Assembly (NCBI GenBank): GCA_910591455.2
Contig: OU342817.1
Coordinates: 7,478,915-7,542,914, forward strand
Direction: 5' to 3'
DNA from: Pholis gunnellus
Taxonomy: Eukaryota; Chordata; Actinopteri; Perciformes; Pholidae
DNA: 64,000 nucleotides
The position numbers were made by a program, and so were the translations under genes. The notes under the pieces were generated by a model that did not search any database, was not told the DNA's origin, and saw only the letters and a program-made list of their open reading frames with translations. This document shows positions 63,906 to 64,000 of the stretch, piece by piece. Within the stretch, counting starts at the first letter, position 1. Every line of letters starts with the position of its first letter.

Positions 63906-64000
63906 GTTTGTTGGCAGTTTGGATACTGTGGTTGCAACCTGCCCTAATCTCAAATTGCAATATTTGTAGTTTATTATGTTCTTCACCCTCCTAAGATTGG
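63906..64000 (+). other. Start of dnah intron 34
   Basis: Donor GAG|gtttgt at 63906; the window ends inside this intron. Confidence 0.8.

Noticed and set aside
1..64000. tRNA or rRNA genes
   Set aside because: No cloverleaf with A/B boxes or rRNA core was noticed on either strand; a covariance search was not possible here.

Overview
The window is vertebrate nuclear DNA, most likely from a percomorph-type ray-finned fish. The coding exons are short and joined by GT-AG introns. The proteins are vertebrate-specific: clusterin-like, scavenger-receptor collectin, STAM, and an axonemal dynein. The spacer DNA is full of CA/GT/TC microsatellites and of dispersed repeats I recognise from other teleost genomes. 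There is no bacterial, plasmid or phage content, no CRISPR array and no operon. The exon models were built by hand from splice sites and reading-frame continuity; every internal junction keeps frame.

Layout. (1) 911-4109, minus strand: clul1 (clusterin-like 1), 8 coding exons, 464 aa. (2) 4110-8341: intergenic DNA between two divergently transcribed genes, with a dispersed repeat and a long CA microsatellite. (3) 8342-33681, plus strand: colec12 (scavenger receptor with C-type lectin), 10 coding exons, about 783 aa. Its intron 2 (15.6 kb) holds several repeats, a dead LINE fragment, a near-perfect 55-bp palindrome and an antisense 96-codon ORF with one predicted membrane segment. (4) 36193-44015, plus: stam (STAM1), 14 coding exons, 508 aa, with an apparent 3 kb 3'UTR carrying GT/TA repeats. 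(5) 49772 to beyond the right edge, plus: N-terminal third of an axonemal dynein heavy chain of the DNAH5/DNAH8 clade, closest to DNAH8. Thirty-four coding exons (1479 codons) are visible; the motor domain lies outside.

The genes do not form a pathway. CLUL1 is a secreted chaperone-like glycoprotein, COLEC12 an endocytic surface receptor, STAM an ESCRT-0 endosomal sorting adaptor, and the dynein a ciliary or flagellar motor. The clul1-colec12 neighbourhood matches human 18p11.32. The stam and dnah8 human orthologues lie on other chromosomes, so that part of the order is fish-specific.

The least explained items are the membrane ORF inside colec12 intron 2, the 55-bp palindrome, a 140-bp duplicated block upstream of the dynein gene, a GC-AG intron in clul1, and lineage features in colec12 (a Pro/Lys-rich hexapeptide repeat and a Gly-to-Ala break in the collagen helix). 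No clearly new multi-gene system was found.
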